Assembly: GCA_002317595.1 (NCBI GenBank)
Contig: DCHL01000039.1
Coordinates: forward strand, 10,518 to 16,632
Direction of reading: 5' to 3'
Length of the DNA: 6,115 bases
Source: Lachnospiraceae bacterium UBA1753
GTDB taxonomy: Bacteria > Bacillota > Clostridia > Lachnospirales > Lachnospiraceae
This document shows positions 1 through 5,854 of the stretch, one piece after another. Made by a program: the position numbers and the translations under genes. Under the pieces are notes generated by a model, which saw only the letters and a list, made by a program, of their open reading frames with translations, was not told where the DNA came from and searched no databases. Every line of letters begins with the position of its first letter. Position 1 is the stretch's first letter.

Positions 1-9
1 AGCCCCATC

Positions 10-1017
10 TCACCCCTGATACTTCGCGTACATCTTCCCGAGTTCCTCACGCAGCTCATCCCTCAGGCTCGCTGGCTCTAATACCTCAACGGCCGCACCA
101 TACTGAAGCGCCCAGTAGAACATGGCATTTAAGTTGGTGACAACCCTGACAACAATCTCGTCAGAGTCCTTGTCCTGGCTCACTATCTTTACGTCTTTGC
201 CGAACCAGTCAATGACCGTGCCGATAAAATATGACCGGCACCTAAGTCGCACGGGAGCACTCTCCCCACAGAACATGTAAGCATGCTCCGCCAGGTGCTT
301 TGGCAGGTCAAGGCCATTCTCAAGCCCCTTCACCTGCTTCTGGGGTTTCCTCTTCTCAGTCAGAATGCTAAGCTCAGTAATCTTGTCAATCCTATAGTAG
401 GACACATCGTCAAACCCATCCAGGTTGCAGAGCAGATAATACCAGCCATTGGACGCTATCATCTGGTAAGGACTTACCTTGTATATTTTTTCCCCGGAGT
501 GCATCTTGAGGTCAGTGCCGTAGCTCAGGTACTGGAACTGCACCTTCTTATTCGCATCAATGGCGTCATTGATTGCACTTATCGTGTAGAGAATCTGGCG
601 GTTGTCGGGCCTGATGGAATTCTCAGCGGCATGCACATGTGACACCTTGTTCACAAAGTAGTTGCTGCCCAGGTCCTCCAACTTCCTGATGAGTTCCTTC
701 GCCTGCCTGTTGTTGATGGTGCGCGAAGAGAGCACACTGTCAATCAGCATTCTGAGTTCTGCCTCGTCAAAAATTCCCCCAGCCAGGTAATACCCGCCAT
801 CCGACTCAATGTCGTAATTCAGATTTCTAAGGAATTCCACGTTGGCCCTGACGGTCCTTCTATCGCAACCCTGAACACCGTACTCCGACTCCAGGAGGTC
901 AATTATCTTCTGCTGAGTCAGCCTGTGGTCCGCGTCAGAGTGCTTGCGGAGAATCTCCAGAATCAGGATGATCCACATCTTCTTATTGGCAAGTCCGTAT
1001 ATTTTCAGTTCGCTCAT
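10..1017 (-). CDS. WYL-domain transcriptional regulator (HTH + WYL + C-terminal domain)
   Basis: Predicted cytoplasmic DNA-binding regulator of 335 residues. Residues about 33-70 read as a winged helix-turn-helix (LTQQKIIDLLESEYG, then RRTVRANVEFLRNL). About 140-220 form the WYL domain, with SNGWYYLLCNLDG and, downstream, YYRIDKI holding the arginine typical of the family. About 253-333 match the C-terminal extension of WYL regulators (WFGKDVKI, then ALQYGAAVEVLEP). In this family WYL senses a nucleic-acid or nucleotide-like ligand and many members control defence or DNA-damage genes; the target here is unknown. I chose the ATG at 1017 over the one at 1023 because AAGGA lies about 9 bases from it but only 3 from the upstream ATG, and because it overlaps the stop of the preceding reading frame as ATGA. 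Its partner gene is broken, so its own promoter is not evident. GC is high for the window: 34 of the first 60 bases. Confidence 0.9.
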   Translation of the reverse strand: MSELKIYGLANKKMWIILILEILRKHSDADHRLTQQKIIDLLESEYGVQGCDRRTVRANVEFLRNLNYDIESDGGYYLAGGIFDEAELRMLIDSVLSSRTINNRQAKELIRKLEDLGSNYFVNKVSHVHAAENSIRPDNRQILYTISAINDAIDANKKVQFQYLSYGTDLKMHSGEKIYKVSPYQMIASNGWYYLLCNLDGFDDVSYYRIDKITELSILTEKRKPQKQVKGLENGLDLPKHLAEHAYMFCGESAPVRLRCRSYFIGTVIDWFGKDVKIVSQDKDSDEIVVRVVTNLNAMFYWALQYGAAVEVLEPASLRDELREELGKMYAKYQG

Positions 1018-1121
1018 ACCCATTCTTCCTTCTTATCAATGGCCAGGACTACAACCTTGCAGTCATCGTAGGTCATGCCCTCCTCAAGCTCGAAAGCCTT
1101 GCTCTGCCAGGCTTGGGTGCC
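1014..1121 (-). pseudogene. 3' remnant of an unidentified gene coupled to the WYL regulator
   Basis: Reading the minus strand from 1118 gives 34 sense codons ending DDCKVVVLAIDKKEEWV, with its TGA sharing ATGA with the regulator start at 1017. Such overlap is typical of two genes translated as a pair. Going upstream, the frame meets a TAA at 1125-1127, inside the first unit of the palindromic repeat array, so the rest of the gene is gone. I do not recognise the protein; the DD-x-x-VVV end is only vaguely like the last strand of PP2C-type phosphatases and this is not a call. An internal ATG at 1074-1076 follows GAGGAGG by only two bases, so a 20-residue coupled peptide is possible but weakly supported. 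High GC matches the WYL gene, suggesting both came from one operon. Confidence 0.6.
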
Positions 1122-1347
1122 CCCTTACAGAAATCATACATTTTACGTTAATTCTGTAAGGATTTTACTCTATTGTATGCGTCAACCTTACAGAAATCGT
1201 GCTTTTTGAGCCAAATCTGTAAGGTTATTACTCTATTGTTTACTTCAACCTTACAGAAATCATACATTTTACGTTAAATCTGTAAGGTCACACTTTTGTA
1301 AAAAAGATTCTTTTATCATATCCACGGTCCACCATACACAGTTCAAT
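1018..1347. other. Intergenic stretch without an intact gene
   Basis: This 330-base stretch holds the 34-codon gene remnant, then the palindromic tandem array, then about 60 bases (1288-1347) with a T/A-rich patch near 1296-1318. I see no complete gene, no convincing terminator for the metallopeptidase gene other than possible action of the repeat hairpins, and no clear promoter for the WYL regulator. Confidence 0.7.
1123..1287. repeat. 63-bp tandem repeat array with 39-bp imperfect palindromes
   Basis: Three 39-bp units lie at 1123-1161, 1186-1224 and 1249-1287, separated by two 24-bp linkers. Each unit begins CCTTACAGA and ends TCTGTAAGG, a perfect inverted repeat of 9 bp (10 bp in the first unit). 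Units 1 and 3 differ at one base; unit 2 differs from unit 1 at eight, all but one in the centre. The linkers are also related (19 of 24 identical, sharing ACTCTATTGT), so the true period is 63 bp, about 2.6 copies. Any transcript should fold into three hairpins. Near-identical short linkers argue against CRISPR. It lies between the metallopeptidase stop and the broken gene. Function unknown: a hairpin array, operator cluster or scar of a mobile element are all possible. Confidence 0.85.
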
Positions 1348-2478
1348 TCACTTCCACGGTCTTGCGATTGTGAGATCTCTCAGGCTCATGTTGAGGTGGT
1401 CATCCACAGTGATCGCATCATAGAGATCATTGAGTGCCAGCAGGAGCTTCTCTGCATTTTTGCTGTCGATGATTGATTCCTGAAGTATATCGTAAAACAC
1501 AGGACCAAGTCCCTTTATCGCCCCTGGAAATTGTGTCGATTCCTGAATGAACAAACCCTTCGCTCCCGAATATGGCCACTCCTTAATCTTGTACTCACAC
1601 CAGTCCTCACGGAGGCGAGCGGCACATCGCCCAAATCCGTAAGATGGTTCACTCGCATCCATTACTCCACACCAGCAGTACTCGAAGAAGGCAGCAAGAC
1701 TCTCAATCACAATCTCCCTATTCTTTGAGGTCCCACTCCATACAGAATGCTTACCTATCCATCTGTTCCATTTGTTGCATTCATAAAGCGCATAATGATA
1801 TGCATGGAAGGTCTCATGAATCAACGTTGAATTAAAGACTGCCTCAAAGGAGGATTCCCTGACAATTTTTGAACGTGCCATCGCTCTTGGATAAAGTACA
1901 ATCTTCATTTCGTCGGAAATAAATACGCCAAATAGAACCTGAACCTTTCCACGGTCCTTTATATTCTCAATCAGTTTCTTGATCCTCTTTCTAAGCTCCG
2001 GTGGTTCTATCCCGTACTCACCAAAGTCCCGCCAATCCGTACTGCCATTAATCTCCTCCAGTTCATGCTCCCACGCTTCCTTGTTTATCGGAACATCACA
2101 ATATGGGGTGTTACAACATAAATCATTCTCAGCTCTATATCTGTCGTTCATCCGCTCAATCAGATTAAGGACCCGCTGCAGATACTCTCTGACACTTCTA
2201 TTTAGAGTTTCATTCATCTCCAGCAGTGAAATTATCTCTTCAGCAATCTCAGCAAGTGATACACCACTTCTTCTCATGTATCTGATTTCATCTGAAATCT
2301 CCACACCGTAGTAATATCGCGCGTAGCCGTCAATGACGGTAAGATCAACCACACTCTTAATCTGGCCGAAAATATTTCTCGACACAGTTTCCGCTCTATC
2401 AGTCAAGTCCCTGCGAGAAGCCTCGCTCAACATATGCCCGTTACTTAGATTAAGATAGCTATCTAAATTCCTTACCAT
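1348..2478 (-). CDS. Putative HExxH zinc metallopeptidase
   Basis: Protein of 376 residues with no signal peptide or membrane segment, so probably cytoplasmic. The key feature is HETFH at residues 221-225 in the helix-like context FNSTLIHETFHAYHYAL, the zinc-binding and catalytic motif of zincin peptidases. A second helix, REIVIESLAAFFEY (254-267), offers Glu259 as a likely third metal ligand, as in gluzincin-type enzymes. Residues 60-115 are helical and charged. Cysteines cluster at 121, 122 and 127 and again at 268-270 and 285-294, not in a pattern I recognise. I do not know the family or substrate. The start at 2478 is set by GGGGAGG five bases upstream; the reading frame extends to 2565 but that extension runs through the promoter and into the terminator. 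It is transcribed alone from its own promoter. Confidence 0.72.
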   Translation of the reverse strand: MVRNLDSYLNLSNGHMLSEASRRDLTDRAETVSRNIFGQIKSVVDLTVIDGYARYYYGVEISDEIRYMRRSGVSLAEIAEEIISLLEMNETLNRSVREYLQRVLNLIERMNDRYRAENDLCCNTPYCDVPINKEAWEHELEEINGSTDWRDFGEYGIEPPELRKRIKKLIENIKDRGKVQVLFGVFISDEMKIVLYPRAMARSKIVRESSFEAVFNSTLIHETFHAYHYALYECNKWNRWIGKHSVWSGTSKNREIVIESLAAFFEYCWCGVMDASEPSYGFGRCAARLREDWCEYKIKEWPYSGAKGLFIQESTQFPGAIKGLGPVFYDILQESIIDSKNAEKLLLALNDLYDAITVDDHLNMSLRDLTIARPWK

Positions 2479-2483
2479 GACGC

Positions 2484-2490
2484 CCTCCCC
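2484..2490 (-). promoter_or_regulatory. Ribosome binding site fixing the metallopeptidase start
   Basis: The minus strand reads GGGGAGG, then five bases (GCGTC), then ATG at 2478. This strong Shine-Dalgarno match selects MVRNLDSYLN as the N-terminus over the upstream ATGs in the same frame. Confidence 0.8.
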
Positions 2491-2509
2491 AAAACAAAAA
2501 TATAAATTC

Positions 2510-2538
2510 ATTATAGTACAGCGCCAAAGCAGACTCAA
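2510..2538 (-). promoter_or_regulatory. Sigma-A-type promoter of the metallopeptidase gene
   Basis: On the minus strand TTGAGT (2533-2538) and a perfect TATAAT (2510-2515) are separated by exactly 17 bases (2516-2532). Transcription should start near 2503, giving a leader of about 25 bases with the ribosome binding site. The promoter lies just after the terminator of the preceding operon, so this gene is an independent unit. Confidence 0.8.
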
Positions 2539-2550
2539 GGAATAATGTGC

Positions 2551-2578
2551 AAAAAAATGCACCACCCGAAGGTGGTGC
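2551..2578 (-). terminator. Intrinsic terminator of the five-gene operon
   Basis: On the minus strand GCACCACC, loop TTCG, GGTGGTGC forms a perfect 8-bp GC-rich stem with a stable tetraloop, followed by one A and seven Ts. This is a textbook rho-independent terminator. It closes transcription arriving from the PAS gene and lies just upstream of the metallopeptidase promoter. Confidence 0.92.
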
Positions 2579-2635
2579 CTGCACTCGATGACGCGCTGTA
2601 AAATATGTCCAACATCAATTATCTGTTTTACAACC

Positions 2636-2752
2636 CAACTCTTACACTAACGACCTCGAGAAATCATACACGTCCAACTCTTACACTAACAACCTCGAAA
2701 AATCATACACGTCCAGTTCTTACACTAGCGACCTCGAGAAATCATACACGTC
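2636..2752. repeat. Three 39-bp tandem repeats covering the end of the PAS gene
   Basis: Direct copies lie at 2636-2674, 2675-2713 and 2714-2752 with no linkers. Read on the minus strand, each is exactly 13 codons: DVYDFSRSLV, TAA stop, then Glu-Leu. The copy nearest the gene supplies its real C-terminus and stop; the other two are downstream and in the same frame. The copies differ by a few transitions only. The array lies between the gene and its terminator, so it is in the 3' untranslated part of the operon mRNA. Replication slippage is the simplest origin. Confidence 0.9.
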
Positions 2753-3100
2753 CGCGGTCTCGGCATCCCTGTACTCATGCTTCTCGTAGTAGCCGATCAA
2801 GTTGCCGTCCTCATCGCGAAGGGCAACCATGTACACATCCTTGTTTTCCTTCTCGTTCTTGAAGGTATAAATCATGTTGTTCTTTTCGTCTTCCTGGAAC
2901 CAGTTCAGGATCTTAATAATCATCTCCTGGGAATGCGGATTGTGGCACTCGAGAAGATTCTTCCCAATTAATTCCTTACCGCCGCGCTTGGCATATCTCG
3001 CTATCGCAACCGGATTCATGTATTGAATAATATGATTAGTATCACAAATCACAATCGCCGCTCTATCCTGTTCCAAAACACTCTTAAAAAATTTTTCCAT
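2720..3100 (-). CDS. Small stand-alone PAS-domain protein
   Basis: Protein of 126 residues that is almost entirely one PAS domain (about 5-110). Visible marks are AAIVICDTNHIIQYMNPVA (14-32), GKNLLECHNPHS (46-57) and the final strands VYMVALRDEDGNLIGYYEK (89-107). The GKNLLxCHxPxS pattern resembles PAS domains found in hemerythrin/PAS (DUF438-like) proteins, where the domain may bind a small ligand or cofactor; the ligand here is unknown. No output domain is fused, so it would have to act through a partner or as a binding protein. Its start is one base after the stop of the upstream membrane protein gene, suggesting translational coupling. The last ten codons lie within the 39-bp tandem repeat, so the C-terminal tail may be recent. 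Confidence 0.82.
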   Translation of the reverse strand: MEKFFKSVLEQDRAAIVICDTNHIIQYMNPVAIARYAKRGGKELIGKNLLECHNPHSQEMIIKILNWFQEDEKNNMIYTFKNEKENKDVYMVALRDEDGNLIGYYEKHEYRDAETADVYDFSRSLV

Positions 3101-3101
3101 A

Positions 3102-3749
3102 TCACATCACCATTAATGCAAGAATTCCGTAGCAGGCAAGACCAAGGCTTGCCGCACAACAACTGGGGGCATCTATAAAAATATCAAGCTTTGTCGCTCG
3201 AAACAATAGACCAATCACCTGAATCACCAAAGGATTCAGAATCACGCACCAAAGCGGCAGTGGTATTATTCCGAGAAAAATTAGGACGACAACTGCAACC
3301 GACGGAATAATGACCAGCATACTGTAGAGGACAAAGAAGGGAACGTATATCTGCCGGAAGATTGAACTTACAATCTCCTCCGCCAGACTCTCCTCATTAT
3401 TTTTCATCACAATCTGGTAAATTGTGGGCTGAAGACAGAGAAACGTATGAATCATAAATCCACCCATTGCTCCACACAGGAATATCGCACTCAGCGTCAG
3501 CGAGATTGCAGAATGCGTCTTGTATATTGCAGACATAAGAGCAATAAATCCACACGAGTACATCGGCACAGCAAACATGGCAATAATGTCAGACCACACA
3601 AATCTCCAGTGAGCCATGTCCATCCAGGCACTGTCCATTACCTTCATCGCCCCGAGCTTCTTATTTTTGGCACCCTTGATGTCCAGCAGCAGATCTGCCA
3701 CAGCACACAGGCATCCACCGATTATTCCAATAATTGCAAGCGTTCTCAT
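3102..3749 (-). CDS. Six-helix integral membrane protein of unknown function
   Basis: Protein of 215 residues with about six hydrophobic helices, near residues 3-23, 53-76, 80-104, 136-160, 164-183 and 196-214. The first helix, with GGCLCAVADLLLD, followed by a polar loop rich in Lys and then MDMAHWRFVWSD, resembles the small uncharacterised membrane family I know as DUF6796, though I cannot confirm the match. No enzymatic motif is recognisable. AGGA lies eight bases before the ATG. The gene follows the RidA-like gene by 55 bases and is one base upstream of the PAS gene, so these two products may act together, for example membrane protein and ligand sensor; this is inference from spacing alone. 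Confidence 0.75.
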   Translation of the reverse strand: MRTLAIIGIIGGCLCAVADLLLDIKGAKNKKLGAMKVMDSAWMDMAHWRFVWSDIIAMFAVPMYSCGFIALMSAIYKTHSAISLTLSAIFLCGAMGGFMIHTFLCLQPTIYQIVMKNNEESLAEEIVSSIFRQIYVPFFVLYSMLVIIPSVAVVVLIFLGIIPLPLWCVILNPLVIQVIGLLFRATKLDIFIDAPSCCAASLGLACYGILALMVM

Positions 3750-3804
3750 CTAATTATTCCTACATAAATTCCAAGTTTGACCATACTCTACAGGCCAAAT
3801 CATT

Positions 3805-4158
3805 TCATTTTTTATAAGCTATAGCATCAATCTGGAACCTGATACTATCTCTGATAAAATCTGTTGTAAACGCTTTTCTTGTGGGATATTTTCCGTTGAA
3901 TCTTTCCTTAATCACATCCGACAAGTAATTCAAATCTTCGATATCCTTGAACAGGCAGTCCATCTTAACTACTGAATCCAAAGACAGACCAGCCAGCTTA
4001 AGGCGGCTCTCTAACACATCAATAGCTCCGTGAATCTGCGCTGTGATATCTGCGCCTTCATTTCCAATGCAATATCCAACAAAGACATAGTCACCGGCTT
4101 CAATGATTGTTGAATCAGCCCAAAATTCATCTACTTCCAATCTTTTTATTTCTGACAT
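3805..4158 (-). CDS. RidA/YjgF/UK114-family protein, atypical active site
   Basis: Protein of 117 residues, the usual size for this trimeric family. Classical RidA hydrolyses reactive enamine/imine intermediates made by PLP enzymes. Supporting marks are YVFVGYCIGNEGADITAQIHGAIDVLESRLKLAG in the first half, read here in two parts (YVFVGYCIGNEGADIT and IHGAIDVLESRLKLAG), VVKMDCLFKDIEDL and the C-terminal YPTRKAF with IRFQIDAIA. The catalytic Arg is present (Arg94), but the Glu normally 15 residues later (Arg105/Glu120 in E. coli RidA) is Gln109. This points to a divergent subgroup that may bind a ligand without the usual deaminase activity. AGGAG lies six bases before the ATG, and the gene follows crcB by nine bases. 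Confidence 0.88.
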   Translation of the reverse strand: MSEIKRLEVDEFWADSTIIEAGDYVFVGYCIGNEGADITAQIHGAIDVLESRLKLAGLSLDSVVKMDCLFKDIEDLNYLSDVIKERFNGKYPTRKAFTTDFIRDSIRFQIDAIAYKK

Positions 4159-4167
4159 AATCTGCTC

Positions 4168-4542
4168 CTATCCTATTAATCCATAATAGAGCTTCTCTGC
4201 CAGATATATGGCAGCAACTCCCAGAATCACACTCAGGCAGGTATATAACGCAGCATACAAGGTGTTTCCTTTATTCATAAGGGTTGTTGTCTCAAGCGCA
4301 AAGGATGAAAAAGTAGTAAAGCCTCCACAGATTCCAACCTTCAGAAACAACTGCAGACTCTGTGAGCAGTCACTGTGCTCTACAGAATACGCTGCAACCA
4401 GACCGATAAGAAATGATCCAACAATATTTATGCACATGGTTTTTACCGGAAATGCTCCCGCCTGATTCAGAGGAATCAAGCCTATAAGATATCTAAGCAC
4501 AGCACCTATGAAACCACCAGCTCCTACGATTAAAATATTCAC
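4168..4542 (-). CDS. crcB: CrcB/Fluc fluoride ion channel
   Basis: Small four-helix membrane protein of 124 residues that exports fluoride from the cytoplasm as an antiparallel dimer. Family signatures are all present: GGFIGAVLRY (9-18) in helix 1, TMCINIVGSFLIG (35-47) with the conserved pore Asn39, and GICGGFTTFSSFALE (70-84), which carries the central sodium site and the phenylalanines lining the pore. Only one copy is visible, consistent with a homodimer unless a partner lies elsewhere. It is 20 bases after the ACT-domain gene and nine before the RidA-like gene. No fluoride riboswitch is recognisable before it or before the first gene of the operon, so fluoride control is not apparent. 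Its last codons share a 20-bp block with the oxidoreductase gene at the right end. Confidence 0.95.
   Translation of the reverse strand: MNILIVGAGGFIGAVLRYLIGLIPLNQAGAFPVKTMCINIVGSFLIGLVAAYSVEHSDCSQSLQLFLKVGICGGFTTFSSFALETTTLMNKGNTLYAALYTCLSVILGVAAIYLAEKLYYGLIG
4182..4201. repeat. 20-bp block shared with 6040-6059
   Basis: CATAATAGAGCTTCTCTGCC occurs here and identically at 6040-6059. In both places it encodes AEKLYY in the same frame: near the C-terminus of CrcB and in the core of the oxidoreductase. Confidence 0.85.
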
Positions 4543-4562
4543 CCTTTACTTCCTCTCAAATA

Positions 4563-4931
4563 CTAATTCTGTATTTCATATCCCGCATCGCTCAAGGCCT
4601 TAATCGCCTTCTCGAAATTCTCTTCCTTCGTCAGCACATAGTCTGTGTTGTAGGTCGATATGGCAAAGATCCCAACACCGTTCTCCGCGAGAACTCCGGA
4701 AATACGTGACAATATTCCAATGAGAGAAAAATCAAGAACTCCCTCAATCCTGAAAGCCTTCCAGCCATCATCACGCTCGGTCGTGTTATCGGGCACATCT
4801 TCCACACAGCACACAAGCGAGTTCTCCTCATCTGTCCTGCCCGTAAAGCAGAACTGAGCCTCAAAATTAACCTGCGAATAATCTGTTACTTTGCATACTG
4901 AAAATACTTCATCAATAACTTTTAAAATCAT
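4563..4931 (-). CDS. ACT-domain protein (COG3603/ACT_7-like)
   Basis: Protein of 122 residues. The N-terminal half (about 1-58) is a beta-rich segment and the C-terminal half is an ACT domain, with FRIEGVLDFSLIGILSRI then SGVLAENGVGIFAISTYNTDYVL seen at roughly 60-100. The pattern matches the small two-domain ACT proteins of COG3603, distant relatives of aspartate kinase regulatory domains and CASTOR. ACT domains bind amino acids or similar small ligands; the ligand here is unknown. Two ATGs are adjacent (4934 and 4931); AGGAG lies three bases from the first and six from the second, so I favour 4931. It is the first gene of the five-gene run. The 110-odd bases upstream show no convincing promoter. 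Confidence 0.85.
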   Translation of the reverse strand: MILKVIDEVFSVCKVTDYSQVNFEAQFCFTGRTDEENSLVCCVEDVPDNTTERDDGWKAFRIEGVLDFSLIGILSRISGVLAENGVGIFAISTYNTDYVLTKEENFEKAIKALSDAGYEIQN

Positions 4932-5045
4932 CATATGCTCCTATTAGTCCACGGATACTAGAGTCGCACTGGATTGAAGTTACAGTCACTTTACATCTGT
5001 ACTCCATAATCAAATTTTTCCCAAAATGTTTGGAGAATCTCACCT

Positions 5046-5060
5046 CTACAAATCCGAATT
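5046..5060. repeat. Direct repeat, left copy (degraded oxidoreductase 3' end)
   Basis: CTACAAATCCGAATT, identical to 5855-5869. On the minus strand the left copy reads CGATTAATTCGGATTTGTAG, which equals the end of the oxidoreductase gene if four codons (ACG ATA GTG AAT) are removed in frame. The stop codon of the nuclease gene (5059-5061) falls inside this block. Confidence 0.85.
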
Positions 5061-5832
5061 AATCGGGTTTTTCCTTCCATCGTTTACCTACATTTGGAAA
5101 TTGTTTCTCAATCGATTCCCAAGTAACAAATCCTTTATATGCTGCATTTATTTGCTCCTCAAAACCTTCTACCCCAAATTGCTCAGATAGTTTTTCAGAA
5201 AATCGCTCTTTTGATATAGCAGTTTCACTTCTTGCTGCAAACTCCTCCGTTACAATGTAAAACCCATATATTTTCTTTTCCATTTTTAAGACATCAATAT
5301 AGTTTATAGCATCATGAATATGCCTTACCATTTGGTTCCGATGTTCAACAAATGCGGTATTTTCTGTTGCAATTTTCTCTGTCCATTTACCCTCAACTAC
5401 AATGACTGTTTTATCCGTTTCTATAAACACATCCGGCTTGGAACTACCTTCCAGAAATATAGCTCCTCTTAAAACATCTTTATATGTTTCATATTCCTCT
5501 TTTATTTGATTTATAGCTTTCTCTCGCATTTCTTTATCTTTTATCAATGACATTCTTATATTACGGGTTTTACTATCAGAAGAAGAAATGATCTTTTCTT
5601 GAGCATAGAAATTGTTTGGCAAAGTCTCAATCAATTTGCATAAATAGTCGCATGGAGGTTTCAATGCTTTTTCGCCATAGTGACCGTCATAAAAAATATT
5701 CTCTCTTTTTATAATTTCGTCAGAAACATCTATTCCCAAATTTTCTAAAAACAAAATTAATCTAGGTATATCTTCAAGTAGAAAATCCATAAATGGTTTT
5801 ACCCTGCATAACGAACTGTTATTTTTTCCCAT
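5059..5832 (-). CDS. PD-(D/E)XK nuclease-superfamily protein, possibly defence-related
   Basis: Protein of 257 residues, soluble, no signal peptide. The centre carries the superfamily core: Glu128 upstream, SSKPDVFIETD with Pro133-Asp134, a hydrophobic strand TVIVVEGKW, and Glu147-x-Lys149, together Asp-x(12)-Glu-x-Lys. A helix follows with HRNQMVRHIHDAI (164-176); its Gln and Arg resemble the motif that follows the EXK strand in many nucleases of this fold. Metal-dependent DNA or RNA cleavage is inferred, not shown. I recognise no closer family; no methyltransferase or other defence partner is in the window. GGGGGAT lies seven bases before the ATG, and the oxidoreductase stop is 22 bases upstream, so it is probably read from that gene's transcript. 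GC is very low (15 of 60 bases at 5461-5520), unlike its neighbours, and duplicated gene ends flank it, both suggesting acquisition. Confidence 0.75.
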   Translation of the reverse strand: MGKNNSSLCRVKPFMDFLLEDIPRLILFLENLGIDVSDEIIKRENIFYDGHYGEKALKPPCDYLCKLIETLPNNFYAQEKIISSSDSKTRNIRMSLIKDKEMREKAINQIKEEYETYKDVLRGAIFLEGSSKPDVFIETDKTVIVVEGKWTEKIATENTAFVEHRNQMVRHIHDAINYIDVLKMEKKIYGFYIVTEEFAARSETAISKERFSEKLSEQFGVEGFEEQINAAYKGFVTWESIEKQFPNVGKRWKEKPD

Positions 5833-5854
5833 TGCTTATCCCCCAAAATTATCC

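Noticed and set aside
1123..1287. Short CRISPR array (three 39-bp repeats, two spacers)
   Set aside because: The 24-bp linkers are 19 of 24 identical to each other and too short for spacers, the repeats diverge in the centre, and no cas gene is present. It is a 63-bp tandem repeat.
1300..1320. AAAAGAATCTTTTTT on the minus strand as a terminator for the metallopeptidase
   Set aside because: The stem is at most four A-T-rich pairs with a three-base loop, too weak to call.
1321..1957. TCCACGGTC at 1321, 1353 and about 1949
   Set aside because: Two of the copies are inside coding sequence of the metallopeptidase in different contexts, and nine bases three times in this span carries little weight.
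2479..2565. Longer N-terminus for the metallopeptidase (start at 2565)
   Set aside because: The extension would cover the promoter's -35 and -10 and part of the terminator stem, and lacks a ribosome binding site, whereas ATG 2478 has an excellent one.
4935..5045. Fluoride riboswitch or promoter ahead of the ACT-crcB run
   Set aside because: The GGnGAUGG-type start and other conserved parts of the crcB riboswitch motif are absent. No -35/-10 pair with good spacing was found; a TACAG/CTGTA inverted repeat at 4981-5001 is too short to call an operator.
5020..5045. CCAAA-CAT-TTTGG hairpin as a terminator after the nuclease gene
   Set aside because: The stem is only five pairs and is followed by As, not a T-run, on the minus strand.
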